Origin: Nocardioides sp. zg-1228
Lineage (GTDB): Bacteria > Actinomycetota > Actinomycetes > Propionibacteriales > Nocardioidaceae
DNA: 64,000 nt
Assembly: GCF_017086465.1 (NCBI RefSeq)
Contig: NZ_CP070961.1
Span: forward strand, 1,178,001-1,242,000
Direction: 5' to 3'
Shown in pieces: positions 36,180 through 45,610 of the stretch (position 1 is the first letter of the stretch; every line of letters starts with the position of its first letter). A model generated the notes under the pieces. The model was not told the DNA's origin and searched no databases. It saw only the letters and a list, made by a program, of their open reading frames with translations. A program made the position numbers and the translations under genes.

Positions 36180-37286
36180 ATGCCCTCCGCCATCGAGGTC
36201 CGCAAGGTCCCCATCCACTCCGTCGCCGACGCCTCCGAGCTGACCCGGCTCATCGACGAGGGCGTCATCGCCGCCGACCGCGTGTTCGCGATCATCGGCA
36301 AGACCGAGGGCAACGGCGGCGTCAACGACTACACCCGGATCATCGCCGACCGCGCGTTCCGCGAGGCGCTGGTCGCCGCGGGCGCCGACGCCGAGGAGGT
36401 CAAGGGCATCCCGATCGTGTGGTCCGGCGGCACCGACGGGGTGATCAGCCCGCACGCCACGATCTTCGCCACCACCGACGTGCCCGAGGACGACCCGTCG
36501 CGCGAGGAGCTGCGGCTGACCGCCGGCTTCGCGATGAGCGAGCCGCTCCTGCCGGAGGAGATCGGCTACACCGCGATGATCGAGAAGGTCGCCGCGGGCG
36601 TGAAGGTCGCCATGGAGCGCGCCGGCATCACCGACCCGGCCGACGTGCACTACGTGCAGACCAAGACGCCGCTGCTGACCATCCACACCATCCGCGACGC
36701 CAAGTCGCGCGGCAGGACGGTGTGGACCGAGCACACCCACGAGTCGATGGACCTCTCCAACGGCACCACCGGCCTCGGCATCGCCGTCGCGCTCGGCGAG
36801 ATCGACATGCCCACCGACGCCGACGTCATGCACAACCGCGAGCTCTACTCCTCGGTGGCCTCGTGCTCGTCGGGCGTCGAGCTCGACCAGGCCCAGATCG
36901 TCGTCGTCGGCAACGCCACGGGCGTGGGTGGGCGCTACCGCATCGGCCACTCGGTGATGGAGGACGCCCTCGACGCCGACGGCATCTGGGAGGCCATCCG
37001 CTCCGCCGGCCTCGACCTGCCCGAGCGTCCCCGCACCGAGGACCTCGACGGCCGGCTGGTCAACGTGTTCCTCAAGTGCGAGGCCAGCCAGGACGGCATG
37101 GTCCGCGGGCGCCGCAACGCCATGCTCGACGACTCCGACGTGCACTGGCACCGCCAGATCAAGGCGTGCGTCGGCGGCGTCACCGCGGCCGTGACGGGCG
37201 ACCCGGCCGTCTTCGTCTCGGTCTCCGCGGCCCACCAGGGCCCCGAGGGCGGCGGCCCGGTCGCCGCCATCGTCGACCTGGGCTGA
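36180..37286 (+). CDS. Barbiturase/cyanuric acid hydrolase family ring-opening amidohydrolase
   Basis: 368 aa, same length class as AtzD and Bar. Three Ser-Lys pairs of the threefold-symmetric fold are recognisable: Lys41 (GKTEGNGG) with Ser82 (WSGGTDG), Lys162 (VQTKTPLL) with Ser230/231 ([10 protein letters not shown]), and Lys299 (FLKCEAS) with Ser347/349 ([14 protein letters not shown]). The family opens barbiturate to ureidomalonate or cyanuric acid to carboxybiuret. Barbiturate fits the uracil permease and Mo hydroxylase better, but the choice is not proven by sequence. A ribosome-binding GAAAGGAAG precedes ATG 36180. It is the second gene after carbamate kinase. Confidence 0.92.
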   Translation: MPSAIEVRKVPIHSVADASELTRLIDEGVIAADRVFAIIGKTEGNGGVNDYTRIIADRAFREALVAAGADAEEVKGIPIVWSGGTDGVISPHATIFATTDVPEDDPSREELRLTAGFAMSEPLLPEEIGYTAMIEKVAAGVKVAMERAGITDPADVHYVQTKTPLLTIHTIRDAKSRGRTVWTEHTHESMDLSNGTTGLGIAVALGEIDMPTDADVMHNRELYSSVASCSSGVELDQAQIVVVGNATGVGGRYRIGHSVMEDALDADGIWEAIRSAGLDLPERPRTEDLDGRLVNVFLKCEASQDGMVRGRRNAMLDDSDVHWHRQIKACVGGVTAAVTGDPAVFVSVSAAHQGPEGGGPVAAIVDLG

Positions 37287-37314
37287 GGCCCGCCGGCGTC
37301 GTCCCACATCCGTC

Positions 37315-37346
37315 CGCGGGGCCGGCAGCGCGCTGTCGGTCCCGCG
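37315..37346 (+). terminator. Terminator between barbiturase-family gene and adnA
   Basis: Symmetric 16-bp hairpin (37315-37330 with 37331-37346; two G-U pairs, the central bases forming the loop). It starts 29 nt after the upstream stop and ends 16 nt before the adnA start, isolating the repair genes from the catabolic operon. Confidence 0.65.
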
Positions 37347-37361
37347 TGATGAGGTGTTCCC

Positions 37362-40300
37362 ATGAACGACACGTCCACCCGCTACCGGCTGGTGCGGCCC
37401 GAGCGCGAGGTCGTGGTCCCGCAGCTCGACGAGCACCAGCAGCGCGTGGTCGACCACGAGGGCGGCCCCCTCCTCGTGCTGGCCGGCCCCGGCACGGGCA
37501 AGACCACGACCCTCGTGGAGGCGATCGTCGACCGCGTCGAGCACCGGGGCGCCTCACCCGACGCCGTGCTCGCGCTGACGTTCTCCCGCAAGGCCGCCGA
37601 GCAGCTCCGCGACCGGGTGACGGCGCGGGTCGCGCGCACGACCGGGGCGGCCTCCTGCTCGACGTTCCACTCCTTCGCCTACGCTCTCGTCCGGGCCTAC
37701 GCGCCCGCCGAGCTCTACGAGGGCGCCATCCGGCTGCTGTCGGCGCCCGAGGCCGACGTCGTGCTGCGCGAGCTGCTCCGCGACAACCCCGAGTCGGTCG
37801 TGTGGCCCGAGCCGCTGCGCCGCGCCGCCGGCACGCGCGGCTTCGTGCGGGAGGTGCAGGCGGTCCTGGCGCGGGCCCGTGAGAAGGGCCTCGACCCCGC
37901 CGGCCTCCGCGCGCTCGGCATCGAGCACGACCTGCCCGAGCTGGTGGCGGCCGGGCTCTTCCTCGAGCAATACCTCACCGTCCTCGACAGCCTGGGCGCC
38001 ACCGACTACTCCGACCTCATCCGCCGGGCCGTGATCGAGGCCGAGACCCACCGCGACGAGCTGCGCGCACGCTGGCAGCACGTGTTCGTCGACGAATACC
38101 AGGACACCGACCCCGGGCAGGTCGCCCTGCTCCGGGCGCTCGCCGGCGACGGCCGCAACCTCACGGTCGTGGGCGACCCGCACCAGTCGATCTACGGCTT
38201 CCGCGGCGCCGACGTCCGCGGCATCCTCGACTTCCCCGCCAGCTTCCCCACCGCGATCGGCGAGCCCGCGCCCGTCGTGGTGCTGCGGCGCACGCGGCGG
38301 TTCGGTCCGCGCATCCTGCTCGCCGCCGGGCGGGTGGCCGACCGGCTCACCCTCACCGGCAGCATCACCGCCGACGCCCGCCGCGACTTCCTGTCCCCGG
38401 AGGCGGTCCCGGGCCCGCACGGCGACGGGCGCGTCGAGGTCGTCACCTACGACACCGAGCGCGCCGAGGCCGAGCGGCTGGCCGACCTGCTGCGCCGCGC
38501 CCACCTCGAGGACGGCATCGCGTGGGACCGGATGGCGGTCCTCGTGCGGTCCGGCCGCACCAGCATCCCGCCGCTGCGCCGCGCCCTGGCCGCGGCCGGC
38601 GTCCCCGTCGAGGTGGCCTCCGACGACCTGCCGCTGGTGCGCGACCCCGCCGTCGTCCCGCTCCTCGACGGCCTGCGCGCCGTGGTCAACCTCGACAACG
38701 ACGACCCCGACTCGCCCGACCACCTCGACCCCGGCCGCATCGAGTCGCTGCTGCTCTCGCCGCTCGGCGGCCTCGACGCCTCCGACCTGCGCGCCCTCGT
38801 CCGGCGCCTGCGGGCGCGCGAGAAGACCGTCTCCGACCCCGCCGTGCGCCGCACCTCGCGCGAGCTGCTCCGCCTCTCGGTCGTCGAGCCCGGCTTCCTC
38901 GACGGCCTGGCGGGTCCCGACGTGGAGCGCGCGGCCGCGCTCGCCCGGCTGCTGCGCGAGGCGGCAGTCATGCTGGCCGACCGCGCCGGCGTCGAGGACG
39001 TGCTGTGGCACCTGTGGTCCGGCACCTCCTGGCCCCAGCGGCTGCGGCGCCAGGTGGACGCCGGAGGGGCGAGCGCACGCCGCGCCCACCGTGACCTCGA
39101 CGCGGTGGTCGCGCTCTTCGACCTCGCGGCCCGCGCCGTCGACCAGCGCGACCACGTCGGCGTCGCGGCGTTCTTCGCCAGCGTCGTCGCCCAGCAGCTG
39201 CCGGCCGACACCCTCGCCGAGCAGGGGGTGCGTGGCTCGGCGGTCCGCCTCCTCACCGCCCACCGCTCCAAGGGCCTCGAGTGGGACCTCGTCGTCGTCG
39301 CCCACGTGCAGCAGGAGGGCTGGCCCGACCTGCGTCGCCGCACCACCCTGCTCGGCGCCGACCGCATCGGCGTCGACGCCGCGGGCCACCCCGACCTCGT
39401 CCCGCCCGTGACCAGCCGGGCCCTGCTGATGGAGGAGCGGCGGCTCTTCTACGTCGCCTGCACCCGCGCCCGGCGACGGCTCGTCGTGACCGCGGTGCGC
39501 TCACCCGACGACGACGGCGAGCAGCCCTCCCGCTTCCTCGAGGAGCTCGGCGTCACCGTCCACCACCAGGACGGCCGGCCGCCGCGGCCGCTGTCACTGG
39601 GCGGGCTCGTCGCCGAGCTGCGCCGCACCGCCGCCGACCCGGAGGTCAGCCCGCCGCTGCGCGAGGCGGCCGCTCGACGGCTCGCCGCGCTGGCGGCGGA
39701 GGAGGTCGACGGCCGCCAGCTCGTGCCGACCGCCGACCCGTCCACCTGGTGGGGCACCCGCAGCGCGACCCGCTCGATCCAGCCGATCCGCGACCCCGAG
39801 CGGCCGGTGCCGGTCTCGGCGAGCATGCTCGAGTCGATCCTCGTCTGCCCGGCCCAGTGGTTCTTCGAGCGCGAGGCGGGCGGGGTCTGCGCCGTCCACC
39901 AGTCGGCCAACCTCGGGCAGGTGCTCCACGCGCTCGCCGAGCGGGTCGCGGTGGGCGAGCTGCCCGCCGAGGTCGAGCCGCTGATGGCCGAGGTCGAGGC
40001 GGTGTGGGACCGGCTCGCGTTCCGCACCCCGTGGTCGCGCCAGCGTGAGCTCGCCCGGATCCGCAAGGCCGTCGCGCGGTTCGTCCGGTGGCACCTCGAC
40101 AACCCGCGCGAGTTCCTCGGCGCCGAGCAGCGCTTCCACAGCGTCGTCGACGTCGACGGCCGGCCCGTGCGGCTGACGGGGTTCGCCGACCGTCTCGAGA
40201 TCGACGACGACGGCCGGGTCGTCGTCGTCGACTTCAAGAGCGCGCGCACCGCCCCCAGCGGCCCCGCGGTCGCCGGCAACCTCCAGCTCGCCCTCTACCA

Positions 40301-40595
40301 GTACGCCGTCGACTCCGGTGCCCTCGACGAGGCCGCCGGGCGCCCGATGGCCTCCGGCGGCGCCGAGCTGGTGCAGCTCGGCATCGACGACGACTCCGCC
40401 ACGGCCAAGGTGCAGGCCCAGCCCGCCCACGCCGACACGGGTCCCGAGCGCCTGCTGCTGCGCGCCGGCCTGGCCCGCGCCGCCGACCTGGTCCGGGCCG
40501 AGAGCTTCCCCGCGACGGCGGGACCCCACTGCCGTGACTGCCCGTTCACGGCCATCTGCCCCGCCCGGGGCGCCGGGAGCGTGACCGTCCAGTGA
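37362..40595 (+). CDS. adnA: AdnA: UvrD-like helicase with RecB-type nuclease and Fe-S motif
   Basis: 1077 aa. The N-terminal UvrD motor has Walker A AGPGTGKTTT (about 41-50), Walker B VDEYQDTDP, GDPHQSIYGFRGAD and HRSKGLEWDLV. The C-terminal nuclease has VVVVDFKSA. Cys829 plus Cys1057, Cys1060 and Cys1066 (Cx2Cx5C) form the pattern of an AddB/Cas4-type [4Fe-4S] staple around the nuclease. AdnAB is the mycobacterial/actinobacterial end-resection enzyme, the counterpart of RecBCD. adnB overlaps by 4 nt. Order and size match Rv3202c-Rv3201c. Confidence 0.93.
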   Translation: MNDTSTRYRLVRPEREVVVPQLDEHQQRVVDHEGGPLLVLAGPGTGKTTTLVEAIVDRVEHRGASPDAVLALTFSRKAAEQLRDRVTARVARTTGAASCSTFHSFAYALVRAYAPAELYEGAIRLLSAPEADVVLRELLRDNPESVVWPEPLRRAAGTRGFVREVQAVLARAREKGLDPAGLRALGIEHDLPELVAAGLFLEQYLTVLDSLGATDYSDLIRRAVIEAETHRDELRARWQHVFVDEYQDTDPGQVALLRALAGDGRNLTVVGDPHQSIYGFRGADVRGILDFPASFPTAIGEPAPVVVLRRTRRFGPRILLAAGRVADRLTLTGSITADARRDFLSPEAVPGPHGDGRVEVVTYDTERAEAERLADLLRRAHLEDGIAWDRMAVLVRSGRTSIPPLRRALAAAGVPVEVASDDLPLVRDPAVVPLLDGLRAVVNLDNDDPDSPDHLDPGRIESLLLSPLGGLDASDLRALVRRLRAREKTVSDPAVRRTSRELLRLSVVEPGFLDGLAGPDVERAAALARLLREAAVMLADRAGVEDVLWHLWSGTSWPQRLRRQVDAGGASARRAHRDLDAVVALFDLAARAVDQRDHVGVAAFFASVVAQQLPADTLAEQGVRGSAVRLLTAHRSKGLEWDLVVVAHVQQEGWPDLRRRTTLLGADRIGVDAAGHPDLVPPVTSRALLMEERRLFYVACTRARRRLVVTAVRSPDDDGEQPSRFLEELGVTVHHQDGRPPRPLSLGGLVAELRRTAADPEVSPPLREAAARRLAALAAEEVDGRQLVPTADPSTWWGTRSATRSIQPIRDPERPVPVSASMLESILVCPAQWFFEREAGGVCAVHQSANLGQVLHALAERVAVGELPAEVEPLMAEVEAVWDRLAFRTPWSRQRELARIRKAVARFVRWHLDNPREFLGAEQRFHSVVDVDGRPVRLTGFADRLEIDDDGRVVVVDFKSARTAPSGPAVAGNLQLALYQYAVDSGALDEAAGRPMASGGAELVQLGIDDDSATAKVQAQPAHADTGPERLLLRAGLARAADLVRAESFPATAGPHCRDCPFTAICPARGAGSVTVQ

Positions 40596-43500
40596 GCGAC
40601 CTCACCGCACCATCTGGTGTCCTGCCCGCCGGTCACCGTCCGCCGGTCCGGCTCGACTCGCCCGAGGACCTGCGGGCCCTCATGGGCGCCGAGCACGCCG
40701 CCAGCGACGAGCAGTGGGCCGCCATCACCGCACCGCTGCGGCCCACGGTCGTCGTGGCCGGCGCCGGCAGCGGCAAGACCACCCTGATGGCGCAGCGCGT
40801 CGTGTGGCTCGTCGCCACCGGCAAGGTGCGTCCCGAGGAGGTGCTGGGCCTCACCTTCACCACCAAGGCCGCCGCCGAGCTGCGCCAGCGGGTCACCGCC
40901 GCCCTCGGCGCCGCCGGCCTGCTCGACCGGTCGGTGGTCGTCGAGGGCGAGGACGTGCTCGAGCCGACGGTCGCGACCTACCACGCCTACGCCGCCAACC
41001 TGCTCACCGACCACGGGCTGCGCATCGGCCACGAGCCCGACACCCGCGTCGTGTCCGACGCCTCGCGCTACCAGCTCGGCGCCCGGGTCATCGAGCGGTT
41101 CACCGGCCACATCGAGCTGCTCACCGACCACCCCGCGACCGCCATCCAGAACCTCCTCGCCCTCGACGGCGCGATGAGCGAGCACCTCGTCGACGCCGAC
41201 GACGTCCGCCGCGTCGACCAGGAGGCGCGCCGGGGGTTCGAGCGGGCCGTCGAGGAGGAGCTGGCCGGCAAGGCCCGCAAGACCTACCTCGACCCGCCGG
41301 CCAAGGCGATCAACGCCATCGACCGCCGCGCCGAGCTGCTCCAGCTCGTCACCGGCTACCGCAGGCTCAAGGCCGACCTCGGGCTGATGGACTTCGGCGA
41401 CCAGATCGCGTTGGCCGCCCGGCTGGTCGAGGAGCAGCCGGAGGTGGGCGAGCTCGAGCGGGCCCGCTTCAAGGTCGTCCTCCTCGACGAATACCAGGAC
41501 ACCTCCGTGGCGCAGGCGACGATGCTCGCGCGGCTCTTCTCCGGGCCTGACCCCGAGCGCGGCCTCGGCCACCCGGTGATGGCGGTGGGCGACCCCAACC
41601 AGGCCATCTACGGCTGGCGTGGCGCCTCGGTGTCCAACATCCTCAACTTCGCCGACACGTTCCCGGCGGTCGACGGCGAGCCCGGGCGGCTGCCGCTCAC
41701 CGTCAACCGGCGCTCCGACCGGCGCATCCTCGACGTCGCCAACCGGCTCGCCGAGCCCCTGCTGTCCGCCTACGGTGACAAGGTCGCGCGCCTGCGGGCG
41801 GCCGACCGCGCCGCCGACGGCCACGTCGAGACCCACGTGTTCGAGCGGGCGGTCGACGAGCTGGCGTGGCTCACGACGGAGGTCCAGCGGGTGCACGCCT
41901 CCGGCACCCCATGGGCGGAGATCGGCGTGCTCAGCCGCGACAACGCCCAGGCCGAGGACGTCTACGACGCCCTGACCTCGGCCGGCATCCCGGTCGAGAT
42001 CGTCGGGCTGTCGGGGCTGATCCGCCTGCCCGAGGTCGCCGAGGTCGTCGCCACCCTCACGCTCATGCACGACGTCACGGCCAATCCCTCCATGCTCACG
42101 CTCCTCACCGGCCCCCGGTGGGCGATCGGTCCGCGCGACCTGCGGCTGCTCGCCGAGCGGGCCGCCGAGATCGCCGGCGTGCGGGGGCGCGCCGAGACCG
42201 CCACGATCGCCGACCAGCTCCTGCAGATCGCCGACGGCATCGACGTCTCCGAGCTGCCCGCCCTCAGCGACGCGGTCGAGTCGCCCGGCGACGCGGCCTA
42301 CTCCGCCGAGGCGCGCGATCGCCTCGCCCTGCTGTCGGCCGAGCTGCGGCGGCTCCGCAGCCACGTCGGCGACCCGCTGCTCGACGTCGTGCGCCGCATC
42401 ATCGACACCACCGGCGTCGACGTCGAGCTCGCCTCGGCCACGTCGCCGGCCGCCGCGGCCCGCCGCGACAACCTCGACCTGTTCGTCAAGGCGGTCGCGG
42501 AGTTCCAGTCCGTCGACGGCGACGTCACGCTGCCGGCGCTGCTGGCCTACCTCACCGCCGAGGACGACCAGGGCAACGGGCTCGACGTCGCCACCCCCAC
42601 GGCCGCCGACTCGGTCAAGCTGCTCACCGTCCACCGGGCCAAGGGCCTGGAGTGGTCGTCGGTGTTCTGCGTCGGGGTGGGGGAGACCCGCTTCCCCAGC
42701 AACCGGTCCCGCACGCTCTGGACGTCGTCGCCCGCGGTGCTGCCCGCGCCGCTGCGCGGCGACCGCGCCGACCAGCCCCAGCTGGTCGGGCACGACAAGG
42801 CCGCGCTCGACGCCTACCGGGCCGCCACCAAGGCGCACGACGCCGAGGAGGAGCTGCGCCTGGGCTACGTCGCCTACACCCGCGCCGCCCACCACCTGAG
42901 TGTCACGTCCTACGTCTGGGGCCAGCGGTCCACGCCGTTCGGTCCCTCCGACTACCAGCGCGTGGTGCGCGAGCAGCTCGAGGAGTGGGGCCAGCCCGTC
43001 GAGCGGTGGCTGGAGAAGCCGCCGCCCAAGTCACCCAACCCCAACGACGAGGTCGACACCTCCCGGCCTTGGCCGGTGCCCGGCACGGGGGAGGAGGCGC
43101 GCCGTCGCCTCGCGGCGGCCGAGCTCGTCCGCACGGTCGACCGCACCGCTCCCGACGAGGGCCTCGACGTGGTCGAGGCGGCCCGGGTGGCGGAGTGGGA
43201 CGACGACCTCGCCCAGCTGCTCACCGAGGCGCGCGCCGAGCGCGCGACCACCGTCGACCTGCCGCTGCCCGAGAGCCTGTCGGTGACGGCGCTGGCCCGG
43301 CTGCGCGAGGACCCCGAGGCGTTCGCGCGCGAGCTGGCCCGCCCGATGCCGCGACCCCCCGCTCCCGCGGCGCGCTTCGGCACGGCGTTCCACGCGTGGA
43401 TCGAGCACCGCTTCGGCCAGCAGGCGCTGATCGAGCCCGACGAGCTCCCCGGTCGCGCCGACGCCGGCATCGACGACGAGGCCGACCTGGGCGAGGTGGT

Positions 43501-43834
43501 CAAGCGCTTCGAGGACGGTCCGTTCGGCGACCGGGCACCCCACGCCGTGGAGGCGCCGTTCGCCCTCGTGCTCGCCGGGCAGGTGGTCCGCGGCCGCATC
43601 GACGCGGTCTACCGCGAGCCCGACGGCGGCTACCTCGTCGTCGACTGGAAGACCGGACGCCACGAGACCGCCGACCCCCTCCAGCTGGCGTTCTACCGTC
43701 TCGCCTGGTCGGAGCTCACCGGCACGCCCCTCGCGCAGGTGCGGGCCGCCTTCCACTACGTCCGCACCGGGCGCACGGTCCACCTCGACGACCTGCCCGA
43801 CCGCGCCGGCCTCGAGGAGCTGCTGGCGCTCTGA
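40592..43834 (+). CDS. adnB: AdnB: UvrD-like helicase-nuclease, lead motor
   Basis: 1080 aa, GTG start. Complete UvrD motor: Walker A GAGSGKTTL (about 55-63), LLDEYQDTSV, GDPNQAIYGWRGAS, HRAKGLEWSSVF and YVAYTRAAHHL. The RecB-type nuclease signature GRIDAVYREPDGGYLVVDWK lies near 1006-1025. No C-terminal Cys cluster is present, unlike AdnA. In studied AdnAB enzymes AdnB supplies the driving motor for duplex unwinding. Forms the resection heterodimer with the overlapping upstream gene. Confidence 0.93.
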   Translation: MSDLTAPSGVLPAGHRPPVRLDSPEDLRALMGAEHAASDEQWAAITAPLRPTVVVAGAGSGKTTLMAQRVVWLVATGKVRPEEVLGLTFTTKAAAELRQRVTAALGAAGLLDRSVVVEGEDVLEPTVATYHAYAANLLTDHGLRIGHEPDTRVVSDASRYQLGARVIERFTGHIELLTDHPATAIQNLLALDGAMSEHLVDADDVRRVDQEARRGFERAVEEELAGKARKTYLDPPAKAINAIDRRAELLQLVTGYRRLKADLGLMDFGDQIALAARLVEEQPEVGELERARFKVVLLDEYQDTSVAQATMLARLFSGPDPERGLGHPVMAVGDPNQAIYGWRGASVSNILNFADTFPAVDGEPGRLPLTVNRRSDRRILDVANRLAEPLLSAYGDKVARLRAADRAADGHVETHVFERAVDELAWLTTEVQRVHASGTPWAEIGVLSRDNAQAEDVYDALTSAGIPVEIVGLSGLIRLPEVAEVVATLTLMHDVTANPSMLTLLTGPRWAIGPRDLRLLAERAAEIAGVRGRAETATIADQLLQIADGIDVSELPALSDAVESPGDAAYSAEARDRLALLSAELRRLRSHVGDPLLDVVRRIIDTTGVDVELASATSPAAAARRDNLDLFVKAVAEFQSVDGDVTLPALLAYLTAEDDQGNGLDVATPTAADSVKLLTVHRAKGLEWSSVFCVGVGETRFPSNRSRTLWTSSPAVLPAPLRGDRADQPQLVGHDKAALDAYRAATKAHDAEEELRLGYVAYTRAAHHLSVTSYVWGQRSTPFGPSDYQRVVREQLEEWGQPVERWLEKPPPKSPNPNDEVDTSRPWPVPGTGEEARRRLAAAELVRTVDRTAPDEGLDVVEAARVAEWDDDLAQLLTEARAERATTVDLPLPESLSVTALARLREDPEAFARELARPMPRPPAPAARFGTAFHAWIEHRFGQQALIEPDELPGRADAGIDDEADLGEVVKRFEDGPFGDRAPHAVEAPFALVLAGQVVRGRIDAVYREPDGGYLVVDWKTGRHETADPLQLAFYRLAWSELTGTPLAQVRAAFHYVRTGRTVHLDDLPDRAGLEELLAL

Positions 43835-43879
43835 CGCTCGCGGCTCGGCCACCGCGGGTCGTACGACGGCTGGGGCCGG

Positions 43880-44599
43880 TCAGCGGTCGTCGGCCAGGGC
43901 GGCCGTGAGGGCGATCTCGACCATCTCGCCGAACGTCTGCTCGCGCTCCTGCGCGGTGGTCTCCTCACCGGTGACGATGTGGTCGGAGACCGTGCAGATC
44001 GCCAGCGCGCGACGGCCGTGGCGAGCGGCCAGCGTGTAGAGCGCGCTCGCCTCCATCTCCACCGCGAGGACGCCGCAGGCGACCATCCGCTCGAGCAGCT
44101 CGGGCCGCGCGGGGTAGAACGAGTCGCTGGAGAAGATCAGCCCCACGTGGAACGGCGAGCCGTCCTCGCGCGCCTCGGCCGCCTCGACGGCACCGCGCAG
44201 CAGGCCGAAGTCGGCGACCGGCGCGTAGTCGAGGCCGTGGAACGCGATGCGGTTGATCCCTGAGTCGGTGCACGCGCCCGAGGCGATGACCAGGTCGCGC
44301 ACGCCGACGCGCTCGGTGAGCGCACCGCAGGAGCCGACCCGGACGATCGACCGCACGTCGTAGTCGGTGAAGAGCTCGTGGACGTAGATCGCCATCGACG
44401 GCTGGCCCATCCCGGAGCCCTGCACCGACACGGGCGTGCCGTTCCACGTGCCGGTGTAGCCGTACATCCCGCGCACCTCGCTGTAGCAGCGGGCGTCGTC
44501 GAGGAAGGCCTCCGCGATCCACCTCGCCCGGAGCGGATCGCCCGGCAGCAGGACGGTGGGTGCGATGTCCCCGGGCTGGGCGCCGATGTGCGTGCTCAT
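43880..44599 (-). CDS. deoD: Purine nucleoside phosphorylase, DeoD type
   Basis: 239 aa, hexameric PNP class. Motifs LLPGDPLRARWIAE (18-31), QGSGMGQPSMAIY, RVGSCGAL and the catalytic/ribose-binding EMEASALY (about 182-189) are intact. It phosphorolyses purine (deoxy)nucleosides to base and sugar phosphate. It is convergent with adnB and divergent from nudC with only 45 nt between starts. It could supply nucleobases to catabolism, but no direct link to the upstream operons is visible. Confidence 0.92.
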   Translation of the reverse strand: MSTHIGAQPGDIAPTVLLPGDPLRARWIAEAFLDDARCYSEVRGMYGYTGTWNGTPVSVQGSGMGQPSMAIYVHELFTDYDVRSIVRVGSCGALTERVGVRDLVIASGACTDSGINRIAFHGLDYAPVADFGLLRGAVEAAEAREDGSPFHVGLIFSSDSFYPARPELLERMVACGVLAVEMEASALYTLAARHGRRALAICTVSDHIVTGEETTAQEREQTFGEMVEIALTAALADDR

Positions 44600-44644
44600 G
44601 GCGCACAGCGTAGGCCCGCGACGTCGGTCGCTAGCCTGAACGAC

Positions 44645-45568
44645 GTGCCTCACGAACGCCTGCTCCCGCACGTCGCCCTCTCCGCCCACGCCCACAACCG
44701 GATGGGCCTGCGCCGGACCGACGAGGCGTGGCTCGCCGAGCAGATGGCCGACCCGGCCACGCGCGTCCTGGTGGTGGCGGGCAACCGGCTGCGGCCGGTG
44801 GACGGCGCCGTCCACTGGGTCGGTCCCGACGAGGCTCCCGACGGCACCCTGGTGCTGCTGGGTGCCAGCGACGACGTCGTGCACCTCGCCGTGATCGTGC
44901 CCCCCGACCGCGCGCCGGGCCCGCCGGAGGAGTGGGTCCCGCTGCGCTCGGTGCTGACGCTCCTCGCCGACGGCAGCCCGCAGGAGGCGCCCCTGGTCAT
45001 GCACGCCGTCGGACTGGCCGAGTGGCACCACGCCACCCGCTTCTGCCCGCGCTGCGGCGGCACCCTGGCCAGCCGCGCCGCGGGCCACGAGCTGCGCTGC
45101 ACCCAGTGCGACCGCGCGCAGTTCCCCCGCACCGATCCGGCGGTGATCATGGCGATCACCCACGGCGAGGGCGACGACGAGGCGATCCTGCTGGGACGCA
45201 ACACCGCCTGGCCCGCCGGCCGGTGGTCGACGCTGGCGGGGTTCTGCGAGCCGGGGGAGACCCTCGAGGACGCGGTTCGCCGCGAGGTGCACGAGGAGGT
45301 CGGCGTCACCGTCGGCGAGGTGGCCTACTTCGGCAGCCAGCCGTGGCCGCTCCCGGCGAGCCTGATGCTCGGGTTCACCGGCCGCGCCCTCACCACCGAC
45401 ATCGACGTCGACGGGGCGGAGATCGAGGAGGCGCGCTGGTGGACGCGCGCCGACTTCGAGGCGGCCGGCCGTGCGGGCGAGCTGGTCGTGCCGCGCGGCA
45501 TCTCGATCTCGTCGTCGCTCATCGAGAGCTGGTTCGGCCGCCCGCTCGACGGTCCCGGCTGGGGCTGA
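44645..45568 (+). CDS. nudC: NAD+ diphosphatase NudC
   Basis: 307 aa from GTG 44645. It contains a zinc ribbon (CPRCGG...CTQC, about 137-160), a Nudix box (GFCEPGETLEDAVRREVHEE) and the NudC-specific SQPWPLPASLM motif. NudC hydrolyses NAD(H) and removes NAD caps from RNA. Position after adnB matches Rv3199c. The stop codon lies inside a small palindrome. Confidence 0.93.
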   Translation: MPHERLLPHVALSAHAHNRMGLRRTDEAWLAEQMADPATRVLVVAGNRLRPVDGAVHWVGPDEAPDGTLVLLGASDDVVHLAVIVPPDRAPGPPEEWVPLRSVLTLLADGSPQEAPLVMHAVGLAEWHHATRFCPRCGGTLASRAAGHELRCTQCDRAQFPRTDPAVIMAITHGEGDDEAILLGRNTAWPAGRWSTLAGFCEPGETLEDAVRREVHEEVGVTVGEVAYFGSQPWPLPASLMLGFTGRALTTDIDVDGAEIEEARWWTRADFEAAGRAGELVVPRGISISSSLIESWFGRPLDGPGWG

Positions 45569-45575
45569 GCCCCAG
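45559..45575 (+). terminator. Short hairpin spanning the nudC stop
   Basis: CTGGGGCTGAGCCCCAG is an almost uninterrupted dyad with the TGA stop at its centre. Possible terminator between convergent nudC and the McrA-head-like gene. Confidence 0.45.
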
Positions 45576-45577
45576 GC

Positions 45578-45610
45578 GCCGGTCAGACGCCGGTCAGACG
45601 CCGGTCAGGC
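45578..45610. repeat. Three 11-bp tandem repeats
   Basis: GCCGGTCAGAC is present twice perfectly, then as GCCGGTCAGGC. The third copy supplies the stop codon (45605-45607, minus strand) of the McrA-head-like gene, so repeat expansion may have shaped its 3' end. Confidence 0.8.
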
